Of a stretch of 64,000 bases of DNA, positions 36,260-51,752 are shown piece after piece. Under the pieces are notes generated by a model. The model saw nothing but the letters and a program-made list of their open reading frames with translations, was not told the DNA's origin and made no database searches. Made by a program: the position numbers and the translations under genes. The stretch lies in the NCBI GenBank assembly GCA_023213395.1, contig CM041465.1, positions 59,651,741-59,715,740 on the forward strand. The letters run 5' to 3'. Positions within the stretch are counted from its first letter, which is position 1; each line of letters opens with the position of its first letter. The DNA comes from Cycas panzhihuaensis. Its lineage: Eukaryota; Cycadophyta.

Positions 36260-36878
36260 GATGATGTAGATAGATTGTCAAGCTACATTCATTTCGAGAA
36301 TTCGATTTGGGTTCATACCGAAAATTTAAATCAGGGAAGGGATGAATAGAGGGGGTTGCCTGAGGATGGCGGTAAGATTACATATGGCGATAAAGATCCA
36401 TTTGAGCAAGTTTCCTTGAAAGATCCTCAAGAAAATAATGCAGCCTCAAAATCAGCTAATGAAGTTGACTGTGTAAGGACCCCAATGTAGGAAAAAGGGA
36501 GCCTAGGTTTTGAGGATTTAAATTTTGCCAACACTAGAGTAGCAAAGGAGTTCTCCCTAGATGGACAAAATATACAAGAAGATATGTTAGGAAGTCCTGT
36601 ATCCCAAAAGTCTTTGAATTACAGCCCACAATCCTTTTCACCTTTGTTTAACAACGTGCCTTGTAACGGTGGAAGTGGGTTCTCCTCCTCAATTTGCTCG
36701 CCTTTGAAAGATAAAAGTAAGCTAGTTTTACCCTCAGTTTCTCCGGAGCACATGCACCTTATTGATTCTGCTATACAGGAGGCTTCGCATTCCAGTAGTC
36801 TGCAAAGGTTGAGGAGGATTATCGGCGAGAAGGAGAGTTGTGGAAGAGGCAATGACGTTAAGGGAAAAAGATATAGTA
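36260..36878 (+). pseudogene. Unidentified exon-like fragment within E2 cargo
   Basis: Mostly open plus-strand frame (two stops near 36,345 and 36,488), Ser-rich, including 'SPQSFSPLFNNVPCNGG' and 'SPEHMHLIDSAIQEASHSS' followed by 'LQRLRRIIGEKE'. The composition and low stop density are those of a coding exon, unlike the flanking AT-rich DNA. I do not recognise the protein. It lies between the PPR and AKR2 pieces, so it may be a third source gene or part of either. Confidence 0.5.
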
Positions 36879-36986
36879 ATTCCAACAAATCTGTTTGATT
36901 TCTCTACAATATCAAGCCTGCTCAATGATCCAAGCATAAAGGAACTAGTAGAGCAAATAGCAAAGAATCCAACATTCAATAAGATG
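36879..36986 (+). pseudogene. Captured AKR2 (ankyrin-repeat chaperone) fragment
   Basis: The plus strand reads 'IPTNLFDFSTISSLLNDPSI' and 'KELVEQIAKNPTFNKM', matching the N-terminal STI1-like segment of plant AKR2 (family pattern NDPSI+E(L/M)AEQIAKDPxFNQ). AKR2 is the cytosolic factor that brings tail-anchored proteins to the chloroplast outer envelope; its ankyrin repeats are absent here. Only 36 residues remain, probably one exon piece. The identity is well supported by the motif; capture by the element is inference from position. Confidence 0.7.
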
Positions 36987-37059
36987 TGTAGAGTGCAAGA
37001 TAAGAGGGTGTTCTTTAGTTATATACATAGTAATAGCAACTCTCTTTAAAGTTATTCAC

Positions 37060-37545
37060 GGTAGCTTCAAAACGATAGTAGTAATTTGTTATAATAGAGT
37101 AATTATGTAAAAGGAAGAGCAGATATTATGCCAAGACGACAACTTAATCGTGTGTTAATTTCTGAGCTAGGTTCAGATTAACAATCTAAGCTTAAAAAAA
37201 AGGCTTTAATTATAAGCCAATAACTGCTCAATATAAGAAATGAAGGATTATAACAAAGGAATATTTCAAAAAATATATATTTATACAAAAAAAATATTGA
37301 GTTTTTTTTAGTTGAAAAAGAATATGTATATCACAAAAGAGATATTTCAAAAAAAAATTATATATTTAAATAAAAAAGCATGAAAAAAAATCTAGTGATT
37401 CAATGGAGACACAAATGAAACTAAATTTGTTTTTGAATATTAAATTATATTAAAGAAATAAGAAATGTATATGTATTTGTATCTGAAATCTTTACACAAC
37501 AGAGGCACAACGAAACTAAGAAATGTTTCTAAATATAATAGAAAG

Positions 37546-37584
<39 letters not shown>

Positions 37585-37640
37585 GTCTGAAATCTTTCAA
37601 ATATATTAGAGCAGATATATCAGAGAACCAAGATATATAT
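37060..37640. other. AT-rich filler of E2 with short (TA)n tract
   Basis: No coding signal. A (TA)n tract lies at about 37,551-37,580. The AGATCT-rich leader follows from 37,640. Confidence 0.6.
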
Positions 37641-38360
37641 GTTTATAGCAAATTTCTCCAGTAGATAGATCTGTTACAATATATGGCTTGTTGGGCTGAA
37701 TATGCACCAAAACTTACATATCTGAAAAAAGAACTGGAAAAAATGATCAAATATATGATAAAATATATAGATTTGAAAGAAAACTCGAATAAATATTATA
37801 GATCTGAAGTAAGTATTACAGATCTAAAGTAAATATTATAGATCTTTAGCCAATATTGTAGATTTGAAGCAAATATTATAGGTATAAACAAAATAAACTA
37901 GAAAAATTGTCAATTTTTTAATAAAATAAGCAGATCTAAAGAATATATAGCAGATCTGAAGGAAACTTGAGTGAATATTGCTTGCAGTTATGCTCCTGCA
38001 CAAATATAAAAAATGTATTAAATATATAAATAAAATATGCCTGAAAAATGTCAAATATTTGACAGAAATATACCAAACTTGTTGATAAAACCTCTTGTAG
38101 AGTGATAAAACTTGATATTTATTATTTGCAGCTATGCACCTGCACAAATCTAAAAATAAATCTGAAATATATTTGTTATATCACAAGTAAAATTCAAGAA
38201 TAATCAAATTTGATAAAAAATAATGCAAGAAATTGTTGAAAAACTTTGTAGAAGATAAGTGTAACCAATATTTACTTACTTGTAAGTAGATCTGCTGTAA
38301 ATGCCAATAAATCTTCTTTCTCCTCAAAAACTGCAAATGGAGATTCAACAACCCAGTAAC

Positions 38361-38377
38361 CTGGCTCTGATACCAGA
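38361..38377 (-). promoter_or_regulatory. Primer-binding site of E2
   Basis: Minus-strand TCTGGTATCAGAGCCAG: perfect complement of the initiator tRNA-Met 3' end, directly inside the 5' LTR. Confidence 0.9.
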
Positions 38378-38559
38378 TGAAGGAAAATAAATCAATTGAG
38401 AACATGGTAGAACATAAACACAATAATCATATATCAATACATCATTGTTGCATAAACATAAGAGCTTTTGTATTCAATCCATTATATAGAGAGAGCATTA
38501 CAAATGATAGCACTCTTAGTTGGAAGGTGGGAGTTGGTTGATGAGCATTAACCCCAACA
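38378..38559 (-). repeat. 5' LTR of E2, internally deleted
   Basis: Both ends match the 3' LTR, but about 200 bp between the CATTACAAATG and ATAGCACTCTTAG blocks are missing, including most of the U3/R region. Confidence 0.85.
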
Positions 38560-38776
38560 AAAATTTTAAAGAAAATTATAATATTATAGAAAAGATACTA
38601 GGTAAAAAGTTATAAAAAATAAAACATTTTATTAATAATCTTAAAAAATTGTACAAAAACTATTCAAATACATTTTACTCTTTATGAGCTCATTAATAAA
38701 TGTGTGATTCATCTTCATCTAGAGTAGAAGCTTAAATAGGCAACTAAAGAAGGATTTAGAGAAGCTAAGAGCTTTA

Positions 38777-39330
38777 TGCAATTATTAATAAAAGCACGAG
38801 AATATTATTAACAACCAAGAATCTCCGAAAAAACTAGCTAATTAACCTTAGAGAAGTTGACCAATGTGGGGTCTAAGTCTCCCATTGTGGTTAATCACAA
38901 AGCATGAAAATGTATGAGAGTAGTATATGGGATCTAAGTCATATTATATGTGTTACATTTCTAACTATAGTATTACTTATAAGGCCAACAAATATCTATT
39001 AAAAAAAAAGGTTAAGTGATATATAAAAAATAATAAGTAATGACATATAACATGCAATTATTAACAAAAGCATAAGAATACTACAACAACCAAGAATCTT
39101 CGAAAAACCTAACTAATTAACCTTAGAGAAGTTAACCAATGTGGGGGTTAAGTCTCCCATTATGATTAATTACAAAGCATGAAAAAATATGAGAGTAGTA
39201 TATGGGGTCTAAGTCTCTTATTATATGTGTTATATTTCTAATTATAGTATTTCTTACAAGGCCAACAAACTCCTATTCAAAAAAATAAAGTTAAGTGATA
39301 TATAATAAATAATTAGCAATGGCATACAAC
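38777..39330. repeat. Two tandem copies of a 277-bp repeat
   Basis: Copies start at 38,777 and 39,054 with GCAATTATTAAYAAAAGCA and share 'AACCAAGAATCTYCGAAAAA' and 'CCAATGTGGGGGTTAAGTCT'. A third, decayed partial copy lies at about 42,930-43,075, again after the spacer that follows the 320-bp units. Confidence 0.75.
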
Positions 39331-39344
39331 ATGAGGAAGTGGGT

Positions 39345-42595
<3,251 letters not shown>

Positions 42596-43494
42596 AAATT
42601 TAAGATATACTAATGTGCAACAAACATAAGACTTGGAAGTAATAGCTTAGAGATGAACTTAATAAAAAATAAATAACATAAATTATAAAAAAACTAAGGA
42701 ATAAATAGAAAAATAAAGCAAGCATGCAATATTTTAAAAAAAGATGTTAGGTAAAGAGTTATGAAAAATAAATCATTGTATTACAAGCTTTAAAAAATTG
42801 TACAAAGACTTCTTGAATGCACTACACTTTTTATGGGTTCATCAACTAATGCAGTCCACCTTTGTCTAAGGTAGAATCTTATATAGGCAACTAAGAAAGG
42901 ATCTAAGGAAGTTAAGAGACTTACATAAAAGAAAGTATGGGAATTTTATCAACGTATAAGAACCTCCAAAAAACCTAGCTAAATAATTATCCTTAGGGAT
43001 TTTAATCGATGTAAGGTCTAAATCTCCCATCATATGTATTATATATCTAACTATAGTATTGTTTGCAAGGTTGGGAGGAAGAGTGAAGTGGCCATGTCAA
43101 TACATCACTAATTACTCATAACTCTTAAGATTTCTCTTAGTAACATAATAATTAGTCACATGATCCTTCATTTTATTGGCCATCTATATAGAAGTTAAAT
43201 AAATAACCATTAATTCATCAAGTTTATAATTTAAAATTGGATAAAAAATGGAACCAAATTAACACACACTTACATAGGTTTTTTTGGTAGAATTGGTCTA
43301 CCATCAACTTAATTGGCATTCATTAAGAACCCATTGCACTCACTAATTTAGAACACAACACTATACAATTATAAGTACAAGTAGGTAACAGTCAATAATA
43401 AACTCGTAACCACCCTAACACATATAATAATCCTATTAAGGCCTTTAATAACTTACCTACTCAATTTTATCTATATATGAATATTAAAATAACC

Positions 43495-45800
43495 CTCCCC
43501 TTTAGTGTTTACATCATTGGTTTTAATGCCGCTACAAAATTTAAATTCATCAAACTTGTCCCTAGATAAAGGTTTTATGAAAATATGAATAATTTACCAC
43601 TTTGTCAATTTGTATAAAAGCTCAACCTCTTCATTCTAGATCTACTCCTTAATGAAATGATAATATACCTTGGTGTGTTTGGTGTAAGCATAGAATATTG
43701 AATTCTTAGAAATCTTTAAAGTACTCTGATTATCACAGTATAATATAATTACATCATCTTGATATAGTCCCAAATCACCAAGCACCTACCTTAATCATAT
43801 GGCTTCACAAATTGTTATAACAACATCTTTATTCTCTACCTTAGTATATGATAAATAAATATTAGGCTATTTTTTATTGCTTGAAGTAACAACTGTAAAA
43901 CCCAAACTAAAGCAATAACTGAAAGTGGACCTTCTATTATTCTCACATATAACCTAGTTAGAATCAAAATACCATGTTCACCTGAAGTTATCATTCTAAC
44001 TAAACTCCAATCCAAAGTGTTGTGTCCCCTAAAAATATATTAGGATTCTCTTTGTAATTTTTTAATAGTTCTGATTTAGTTTAGCCATAAATCTTGACAC
44101 CATACCAACTATAAAGGAAGTCAAGCAAATCAATTTACTAACTAGTTATTTGAATATCATGTCATCAACTTGTTTCTTATCATCATTTAGAGCTATAATC
44201 TTAAATCTATTTTCATAGGGATGTGTATAGGTTTATAATCCTCTATTCTTACTTTCTTCAGAATTTCTCATGTATAGTTAGCTTGTGAAATGAATATTTT
44301 TTCAAGTTTTTACCATACTTCCATTCTCAAAAAGTAGTGGAGTGATCTGAGATTTATCATCTCAAATGTCTTCTTAAGATCATACTTTAGGCCTTCAACC
44401 TTTAAGGTATTATTGCTTATGATTATAAGATCATTTACATATATGACTATAAAGATGACTAAATTTCCTTTAATCTTGATTTACATGTTTAAATCTATTA
44501 ATGATCTCTTAAACTCGTTGTTCAGAAATACTGATTGATCTTAGAATACTAGGCTCTTATAGCTTGTTTGAGGCCATACAAAGTCTTCTTTAAGTGATAA
44601 ACTAAATGCTCTTTGTCTATTATAATATATCCAAGTGGTGGCTCTATATAAACCTCCTCTACAAGATCTCTATTAAGGAAGGTAGTTTTGACATCAAATT
44701 GGTGTAACTATGACTTGAATTAAGTAACTATTGTAAGTATTAGTTTAATCATTACCATCTTTACTATTAGAGTTAATGTCTCATGGTAATATACCCCTTC
44801 TATTTGTTTGAATCCTTTAGTTACTAATCTAGGCCTATGCTTATTAATAGTGCCATATGATCTAAATTCAATCATATAGACCCATTTATAATGAATTTAC
44901 TACTAGTAAATTAATTAAATCCCAAGTCTTGTTCTACCTAATGGCATAGATTTTAGTATCTTTGTTTCTCCTCTACTTTTGTTGTTAGTTGGCCTTCTTA
45001 AAATATGAAGGTTCATTAACATCCAACACATCTACCATCAAAGCAAAACTGACCATATTAGGTCTCGTCCTCAACTTGTATTTACCTTCTATCTTGAGTA
45101 AATGAGCTTTAGCCATAATTTTTAAATACCACTTTAGGAACTTTTTAATAGGTGAAGCAACCTCAGGTTGCCTCTCTAACTATGATTCCTAATCATCTTC
45201 ATTTTCCTCCTCTTCAACTTCTTCCTTCTTCTTTAGCTAAGTTTTAGGCTTGATAATTGTTATCTCAAAGAACTTGTTTTAAGTTATTCCTTAATTAACT
45301 TCCCTTTGTCTCATTAAATCTTCAAAGAATCTAGGTCTTGATCTTGATATGAAACCTATTTCTCTACATCTTTAAAGATGACATCCCATGTTATATATAT
45401 CTTTTTAGATGCCAATTCATATACCTAGTATACTTTGCTCTCTTCACTACATCCTACAAGGATGTACTTGAACCTTTTATCACCAAACATTAGGCATTTT
45501 CAAGAGACAACCTCTTAATAGGTTCCTACAAGCCAAAATCCTCTAAAATTGAGGAAGATCATGTAGATAAAAGGGTTTTTTCTCCATATCAAACACAACC
45601 TTATTATCTTTACTAAACTTAGTAACATAGTGCTTGACTATATGAGTCATATGCATCACTTCAACCATGCAGTATGCTTGCAACAATCCACAATTTCTAA
45701 ACCTCCTTATGGTTGAGTTATCTTTATCATTTATGAAAGACGAATATGACTTCAAGTAGTCTTGTATATTAATGATGATTTAAGCTAGGGGATTTTTAGT
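43495..45800 (-). pseudogene. Copia pol relic Cop-2 (integrase C-terminus, RT, RNase H)
   Basis: Minus strand from right to left: 'ASKKIYNMGCHL' (about 45,400; the VISRDVIFDE zone after integrase), an acidic linker 'EEVEEEENEDD', 'HQFDVKTTFLNRDLVEEVYI' (about 44,690; RT), 'HLKKTLYGLKQA' (about 44,590), the DNQS RNase H zone (about 43,740) and 'IFIKPLSRDKFDEFKFCSG' at the very end, next to the polypurine tract AAAGGGGAGGG (43,495-43,505). A 3' LTR should begin at 43,494 leftward, but no partner was found. Integrase core, protease and gag are absent. Many stops and shifts. Confidence 0.75.
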
Positions 45801-46904
45801 CCTTTAGTTAAAAGATGAATGAGAACTATCCATGATTCCTTTATAAGATATAAAGTTATACTACATAAAGGAAGCAAAGATTTAGGTGGAATGCAATCTT
45901 AAACACACTAGAAATATGTAGGGAAAGAGTACTTACTTCTTTGAATAATCTTCTTAAAGATGCTTGGGTGCCAATAGAAATCCTTAATTCTCAAAACTTG
46001 AAGAATTAAAAGTGTTAAATATATATAATGATGATATAAAAACTAATTTGACTTGGATAATAAAGAGATAAAGGAGCAAGGAGAACAAGTTTAATTTGCA
46101 TGCTTATGAGCTTAGTAGAGAAATGACTAAATTTAGTATAGAAATTAATGAAAATTTACTTTTTTAGAGTGGGCCCATATACTTGTGCTCACAAAGCTAC
46201 ATTGGGACTTGATACATCACTTCTTTATTCACAGGGCGTGGGATGGGGGACATGGGACATATAGGTCCTTATTTTACTAAGATCCATACCTATAAGCCTA
46301 TATTAGAACTTAATGTTGAGTCCTCATTCCTTACAAGATACATTACCATCATGCTTTCTTTGCCAGCATCAAGTTGACTACTTTCATCTAACAACTTAGA
46401 CTTTTTCATAATGTCTTATCATCTTTTGATGGTGCTTTACCACAAATGGTCATGATATGACTATTTAGATGTCTTTATAATATTACCTTTTCTTGTCACC
46501 TATATATCATAGTTTGATATATCTTTCTTCAACTTCCATCTTATGATGTATGAGATGTAAGATAAGGGATGTAAGATAATTTCATAAAAGTTTCTGAGGC
46601 ATAATACTTTTCACCTTACTTCTTTACTAAAAACTTAAGCTTTCTTAAGTGTTTATTTTTGAGTTTCTATCTATTATGTAGTAATCTTTTATTTTTATTC
46701 AAAACTAAAAGATAAAATATCTCATTTAAGTAATCTTTTAATAAAAAGAACCTATCCTCATCTATATTCTCACTTGGATTATACTCATATTATGAAGATT
46801 GTCACCAAGTAAAAGCTATGAGCATGTCAAATTTTATTGATCAAAATTATAGCCAGTACTCTTATGTAGGTAAAAGTCCTAATTCTCATCAATCCATTGA
46901 AAAA
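45801..46904. other. No assignable coding sequence
   Basis: Noncoding AT-rich DNA between Cop-2 and the LTR at 46,928; perhaps a leader of an element using that LTR. Confidence 0.4.
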
Positions 46905-46927
46905 TGAGATGGAGCTTTGATACCATG

Positions 46928-47249
46928 TGTTAAAATATAAATTAGCTATAAACAATCAATGAAAATGGATGAGTGAATGATAAAGAAATGGAACATAAGA
47001 ATATGAAGCATGTACGTGTTAACACTATAAAATGGAAGAATGGTCAAACTTTAAATTAAAAAGAAGATGATATGCATACTTATAGTACAACTTACCACAT
47101 GCGTAAGAACTCTCATTGGTCAATTTGATATGGGTTGGCACATATTTCTATGTGGCACATAACTTAAGGAGACCTCAAATATAAAATACAAAATAATCTA
47201 GAGAGTATGTGAATGAGGATAATTATGTAATTGAGAATTACACCCTACA
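46928..47249 (-). repeat. Left LTR of X
   Basis: Minus-strand TGTAGGGTGTAATTC...TTTTAACA, 322 bp, aligned along its length with 49,790-50,112. Confidence 0.8.
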
Positions 47250-49789
47250 TTCCCCCCTCTAATAAATAATTATATTAAATAAAATACCACATCAAATGAT
47301 AAGTGTTGAGTCTTTAAATAAATAATGTAACATAAGTTATTATAATAAGATCATTTATTTCTAACACCCATATGAAGTGAACTCCATCCATTAGATAACA
47401 TTTGTAACCAACTATAGTGAGCTCTAGTTAACTAGAATGTTACTTCATATATGTTGTATAGTCAGTGCCAAGTCAACTTCACCTAGGAAACATATTATTT
47501 TATATGGCTAATAGGTAAGATGATGAAGAAATATGTAAGAGTAGCTTAAAAGACGTCCTACCTCTTACTTATATGGGATAATACAAGTAGCTTGTTTAGT
47601 TATAATTACTAGAAATAAATGGATCTAAGGCCTTATAATGGTACTATGGCCTTAAATTGCCTCCATGGTCTCTAAATCATGCTTTATGGGCTTATAGCAT
47701 GCCATTATAAGCTTCAACATGCCACTATGGGCTTATAATAACCTTTATGAGCTAAAGATATCTAATAATAAATGTTGTAAACATGACTCAAAAGTAGATG
47801 TGACTTGGTATGACTAGGGTATGAATGATAGAGGGTTGGGCATAACTTAAATAAAAATTAATTAGATTTGATCATTTTTTTATTTAAAAAAATGATTAAT
47901 TAGAATTTATAAAATTTGGCATCTTCCAAAATAAAATATATATATACATCTTCCAAAAACATTACCATACATATCAAAATATTAATTAAAAAGAAATCTT
48001 AAGGGTTTTCCATTTCTTCATTCTTCTTCTTCTTTGTGTTACAAGTGTAGTGATTGTATGTGGATTCTAGTTATGGTGGTGATATGCAGTGGTGGTTCCC
48101 ATAGTTATATTAGTGGCACCTATGATGGTGACTTTATACTCTCCGAAATAATGAGAGTGTTTACTATTGCTATTGATAAACTCCTGCTTAAGCACCAACA
48201 ATTCTATAATTCCTCTATTCACTTCTTTCCTTAATGTTTGTTAGATAAAAAACATGACTTGGCCATATTCAAGTCTACACTTAGAAGTAAAGACAAGAAA
48301 ATTTGGTAGCAATCATCATTGTCTATGATCTGTATGAGTGAATTAGCAAAGAGCATTACCCCTAGAGCTTCGTAGATTGATTGTATTAATCATTTCATCT
48401 TCTCAGGATAACTAGAGTACTCTTTTCTAGTTGCCATAAGCTTATCTTTCTATTCATCTTTGTGCTCAAATTAATTTATCTTCATAGATTGTTATTGGTA
48501 TAAGGGTTCTCTACAAAAAATGAATGGTTTCCATGTACTTGAGTTTCCATCTTTAGATGAATGGTTGCTCCTTCTTTGTAATGTGCTTTTCCATGTAAGC
48601 ATTAGAAAGATGAATCCTTTTATTTGTATTGATTTTTTCATCTTATTCTCTATATACATTACTACCCATGGGCCTCTTCCATTGAATGCATCATGTTCAA
48701 ACCCTTAGTGCCTCTACTAGGTATAATATATACATTCTTTTATTTATTTATTTATTTATTTATTTTGCATGCCAGGTAGATAGCATATCCTTTCTTTACA
48801 TCAAACCTTTTGGAATTTTACCTAAAAAAAAAAACTTTTATATAAAGCATATGGATTTTGTTTTTCCATTAGATAGTGAGGAAATAACCATATATTATGG
48901 AACCTTAGAGGATTTCTAGGTTCAAAGCATAAATAAATATATATTTATTCTTTTTAGCTTTTCATAAATTTTTTGGTTAATATATATTTTTATACTATTA
49001 CAATATGTTATGGTAGATATTATAAGTATAACCAAACCAAAAAGAGAAATACATATAAAGATTTTGAAACCTTGGAGGGTATATACTTATATCACTTAAA
49101 CCCTCTTATTAAAAAAAATGGTGGTTCAGTAAGGTCTCTCAAAGATATAGAGTCATTTCTAGCCTTTGCATAGTTAGAAAAAACTCTTGTAATTATTATC
49201 AACAATTCCTTTATAATCTACCCACTAGCATGCAAGGAAGTTTCCATATACCAACTAAAATATACTCTACTTTCTACTTCAAAATATAATATTTATGACC
49301 TCTATAAAGTACTTACATGTAACATTATTATAGGTTTACATGGTCAAAGAATAATCATTAAATACAATAGAAAAATCCATTATTTTCTGCCACTCTTTGT
49401 AGCTTCAAGAAGGTTTAATAATCGCTTCAAAAATAATTCTTTTAGTATCTTCAAAATTTATATAAAATAAGCTTTAAATATCTTTTAATGACATTAAAAT
49501 AACCCCTTAAATTTTTAAAAATAATGACAAAAATAGCTCCAAATGTATCTCAAATGATAGTAAAAAGTAGTCCTAGAAATATGCATAAAAAATGCAATAG
49601 AAAACAACTTCAAATATCTTGAAAAAAGACTAAAAATAGGTTACTAATTAGGCACGAAATCATATTCCTAAATAGCTTGATAAGGTTCTAAAATGATGAA
49701 TGAATAGGCTCAAGAAACAATCTTCGAGGACTTGAACCTTAGAGTCTAATACCAAATGTTGAAAAATTAGATGGAGCTTTGATACCATA

Positions 49790-50112
49790 TGTTAGAATAT
49801 AAATCAACTATGAATAATAGATGAAAATAGGTGAGTGAATGATAAATAAATAAAAAACAAGAATATGAAGCATGTACATGTTTTCATAATAAAATGGAAG
49901 AATGGCCAAACTTTAAATTAAAAAGAAGATGATATATATACTTATAGTATAACTCACCACATGTGTAAGAACCCTCTTTAGTTTGACTTATTATGGACTG
50001 GTACATATTTCTATATGACACACAACTCAAGGAGGCCTCAAGTATAAAATACAAAATAATCTAGAGAGTGTGTGAATGAGGATAATTAAGTAATTAGGTA
50101 TTACACCTAATA
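49790..50112 (-). repeat. Right (5') LTR of X
   Basis: TGTTAGAATATAAAT on the plus strand at its inner end; the outer end has lost the canonical terminus (TAATA in place of CTACA). Confidence 0.75.
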
Positions 50113-50479
50113 TAATCTAGGTAGCACCCATAATTTTATCAATATATAAGTGGCTAAGAGATTAGGACTAAATATAGAGAAGAAAGAATTCAATAACATA
50201 CTTCTAAGAGAATAAGTTTCAACATGCTATAAAAAAAAAGTCAAATATTAATGATTGTATAGTAATAATTCTAAGTTTTTAGTCTATTATTATACCTTAG
50301 TTATTAGAGGCTTCAACATAGTCTTAGGAGCCAAATGGTTGAGGACACAAGGGACCTATGCCCTAAATCATAATAAAATTTTTATCAAGGGATAGAAGCA
50401 TAATTAATAGGAATCAACATCAAAAAATTAAAAGTTATATGTACAAAGAAAGTGGGAAAGATAATTTGCAAAAGGCATG

Positions 50480-51388
50480 CCAATTTTATTGAAGCATTAT
50501 TCTCCATCTAAGAAGAGGATTCAAAGGAGGAATTGCACCTAAACTAGAAGCAAGAGATAGATCAACTTTTTAACCAACACCAAGATGTTTTCTAGGAGTT
50601 ACCTAAGACTCCACTACCTAGCTAAAACATGGAGCATATTATTGATTTGGAATAAAGAAAAGAACCTACTATTGTTTATCCCTATCATTATAGACATAAA
50701 TAGAAAATAGAAATAAAAATACATATGCAAGAATTACTCAATTTTTATGCTAATATACTAAGTAAAAACCCTTATGTAATATGTATTATCTTAAGTTAGA
50801 AAAAGGATAAATTGTTTTGAACGTATGTGGATTATAGGGTCCTGAATAAGATAATTTTGAAGAAAAGATATTCCAATCTATAAATTGATGATATTACAAA
50901 TAAACTTAATTGGGCAAAGTACTTTACCACAATCAATCTATGCTTTAAATACTACTAGATCCTGATCAAGCCCTAAGATATGGAAAAATAGGCTTTCACA
51001 TATACCAAGACTTATATAAATTCAAGGTAATGTCATTTGGGCTAACCAATGCCCTAATGAACTTCCAAGTAAATATTAACCATGTGTTTACAACTTTCTT
51101 AAGAAATGTTTTTATAGTTTTCTTTGATGATATTCTTATATATAATAAAACATGAAAAAAGACCTATTATACATTCAAAAGGTACTTTAGTCTCTCTAGG
51201 AAACTAAATTCCTTATGAAAAAACCTAAGTATTACTTTAGAGGAAGGACCCTAAAATACCTCAGATTTATAATCTTAGAGGTAGGAATCAAAATTGGTTT
51301 AGGAAAGATATAATTAGTCCTTATTTATCCCATACTAAATAATGTATAAAAACTCAAATGGTTTCTATGAATTACTAAATGTTATTGA
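50480..51388 (+). pseudogene. Ty3/Gypsy RT remnant (Gyp-2, first part)
   Basis: The plus strand reads 'TYVDYRVLNKIILKKRY' (about 50,820), 'AKYFTTINL' (about 50,920), then 'VFFDDIL-YN' (about 51,118; palm box, both Asp kept) and a decayed thumb. It ends in 'LKWFL-ITKCY', cut at the E3 insertion and continued at 53,996. Frame broken many times. Confidence 0.75.
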
Positions 51389-51752
51389 TGTTGGGTAATC
51401 TTTAACCTGTGTAATATTAAATTTTTATAATTACCCTTTTGATGTGCACTAGGAGGCTATAATGTATATACTTATTTATGTAGTCAGTTATTGGTTGACC
51501 AAGTACCTTCTAAATTATGATTGGATGGTTAGGTGGTGATATGTACTATAAATATATATTGGTTTGTCATAATACAATTGGAAGTGGTAATTTCTAGCAA
51601 GTAGGTTATGTTATATATGTGTACATATTCTTTATTTGTTTCACCTATTTGGATTTATTAATATCACAATCTTATGATCTTAGACTTGTATTGGCATATG
51701 TATTTATGGTTTGGTATCATAGATATTTATGTACATATTTTATTTCCTTTCA
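51389..51752 (+). repeat. 5' LTR of E3
   Basis: Starts TGTTGGGTAATC, ends CCTTTCA; aligned end to end with 53,632-53,995. Confidence 0.85.

Larger units (their letters stand above)
33351..38559 (-). mobile_element. Gag-only LTR retrotransposon E2 carrying host gene fragments
   Basis: Minus-strand sister of E1: 3' LTR 33,351-33,734, 5' LTR 38,378-38,559, perfect target duplication AAAAT (33,346-33,350; 38,560-38,564). Inserted in the spacer of the tandem-repeat array, whose sequence resumes across it. Internal order (element sense): perfect primer-binding site, AGATCT-rich leader, host-gene block (35,796-37,060), AT-rich part, decayed gag, polypurine tract. No protease, integrase or RT. LTR difference about 9% over aligned parts, close to E1. 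It could have moved only with proteins from another element. Confidence 0.85.
46905..50112 (-). mobile_element. Noncoding LTR element X, possibly part of an LTR-sharing tandem
   Basis: Two LTRs (46,928-47,249 and 49,790-50,112) flank 2.5 kb without any protease, integrase or RT. The minus-strand primer-binding site GGTATCAAAGCTCC lies left of the right LTR, as expected; but the same site also lies left of the left LTR, while a polypurine tract (GAGGGGGGAA, 47,250-47,259) lies on its right. The left LTR therefore has the neighbours of both a 3' and a 5' LTR. No target duplication was found. Internal short frames (48,034-49,173) show no known domain. Confidence 0.65.

Noticed and set aside
48034-49173. 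Series of 60-77 codon frames inside element X
   Set aside because: No gag or pol motif; length expected by chance in AT-rich DNA.
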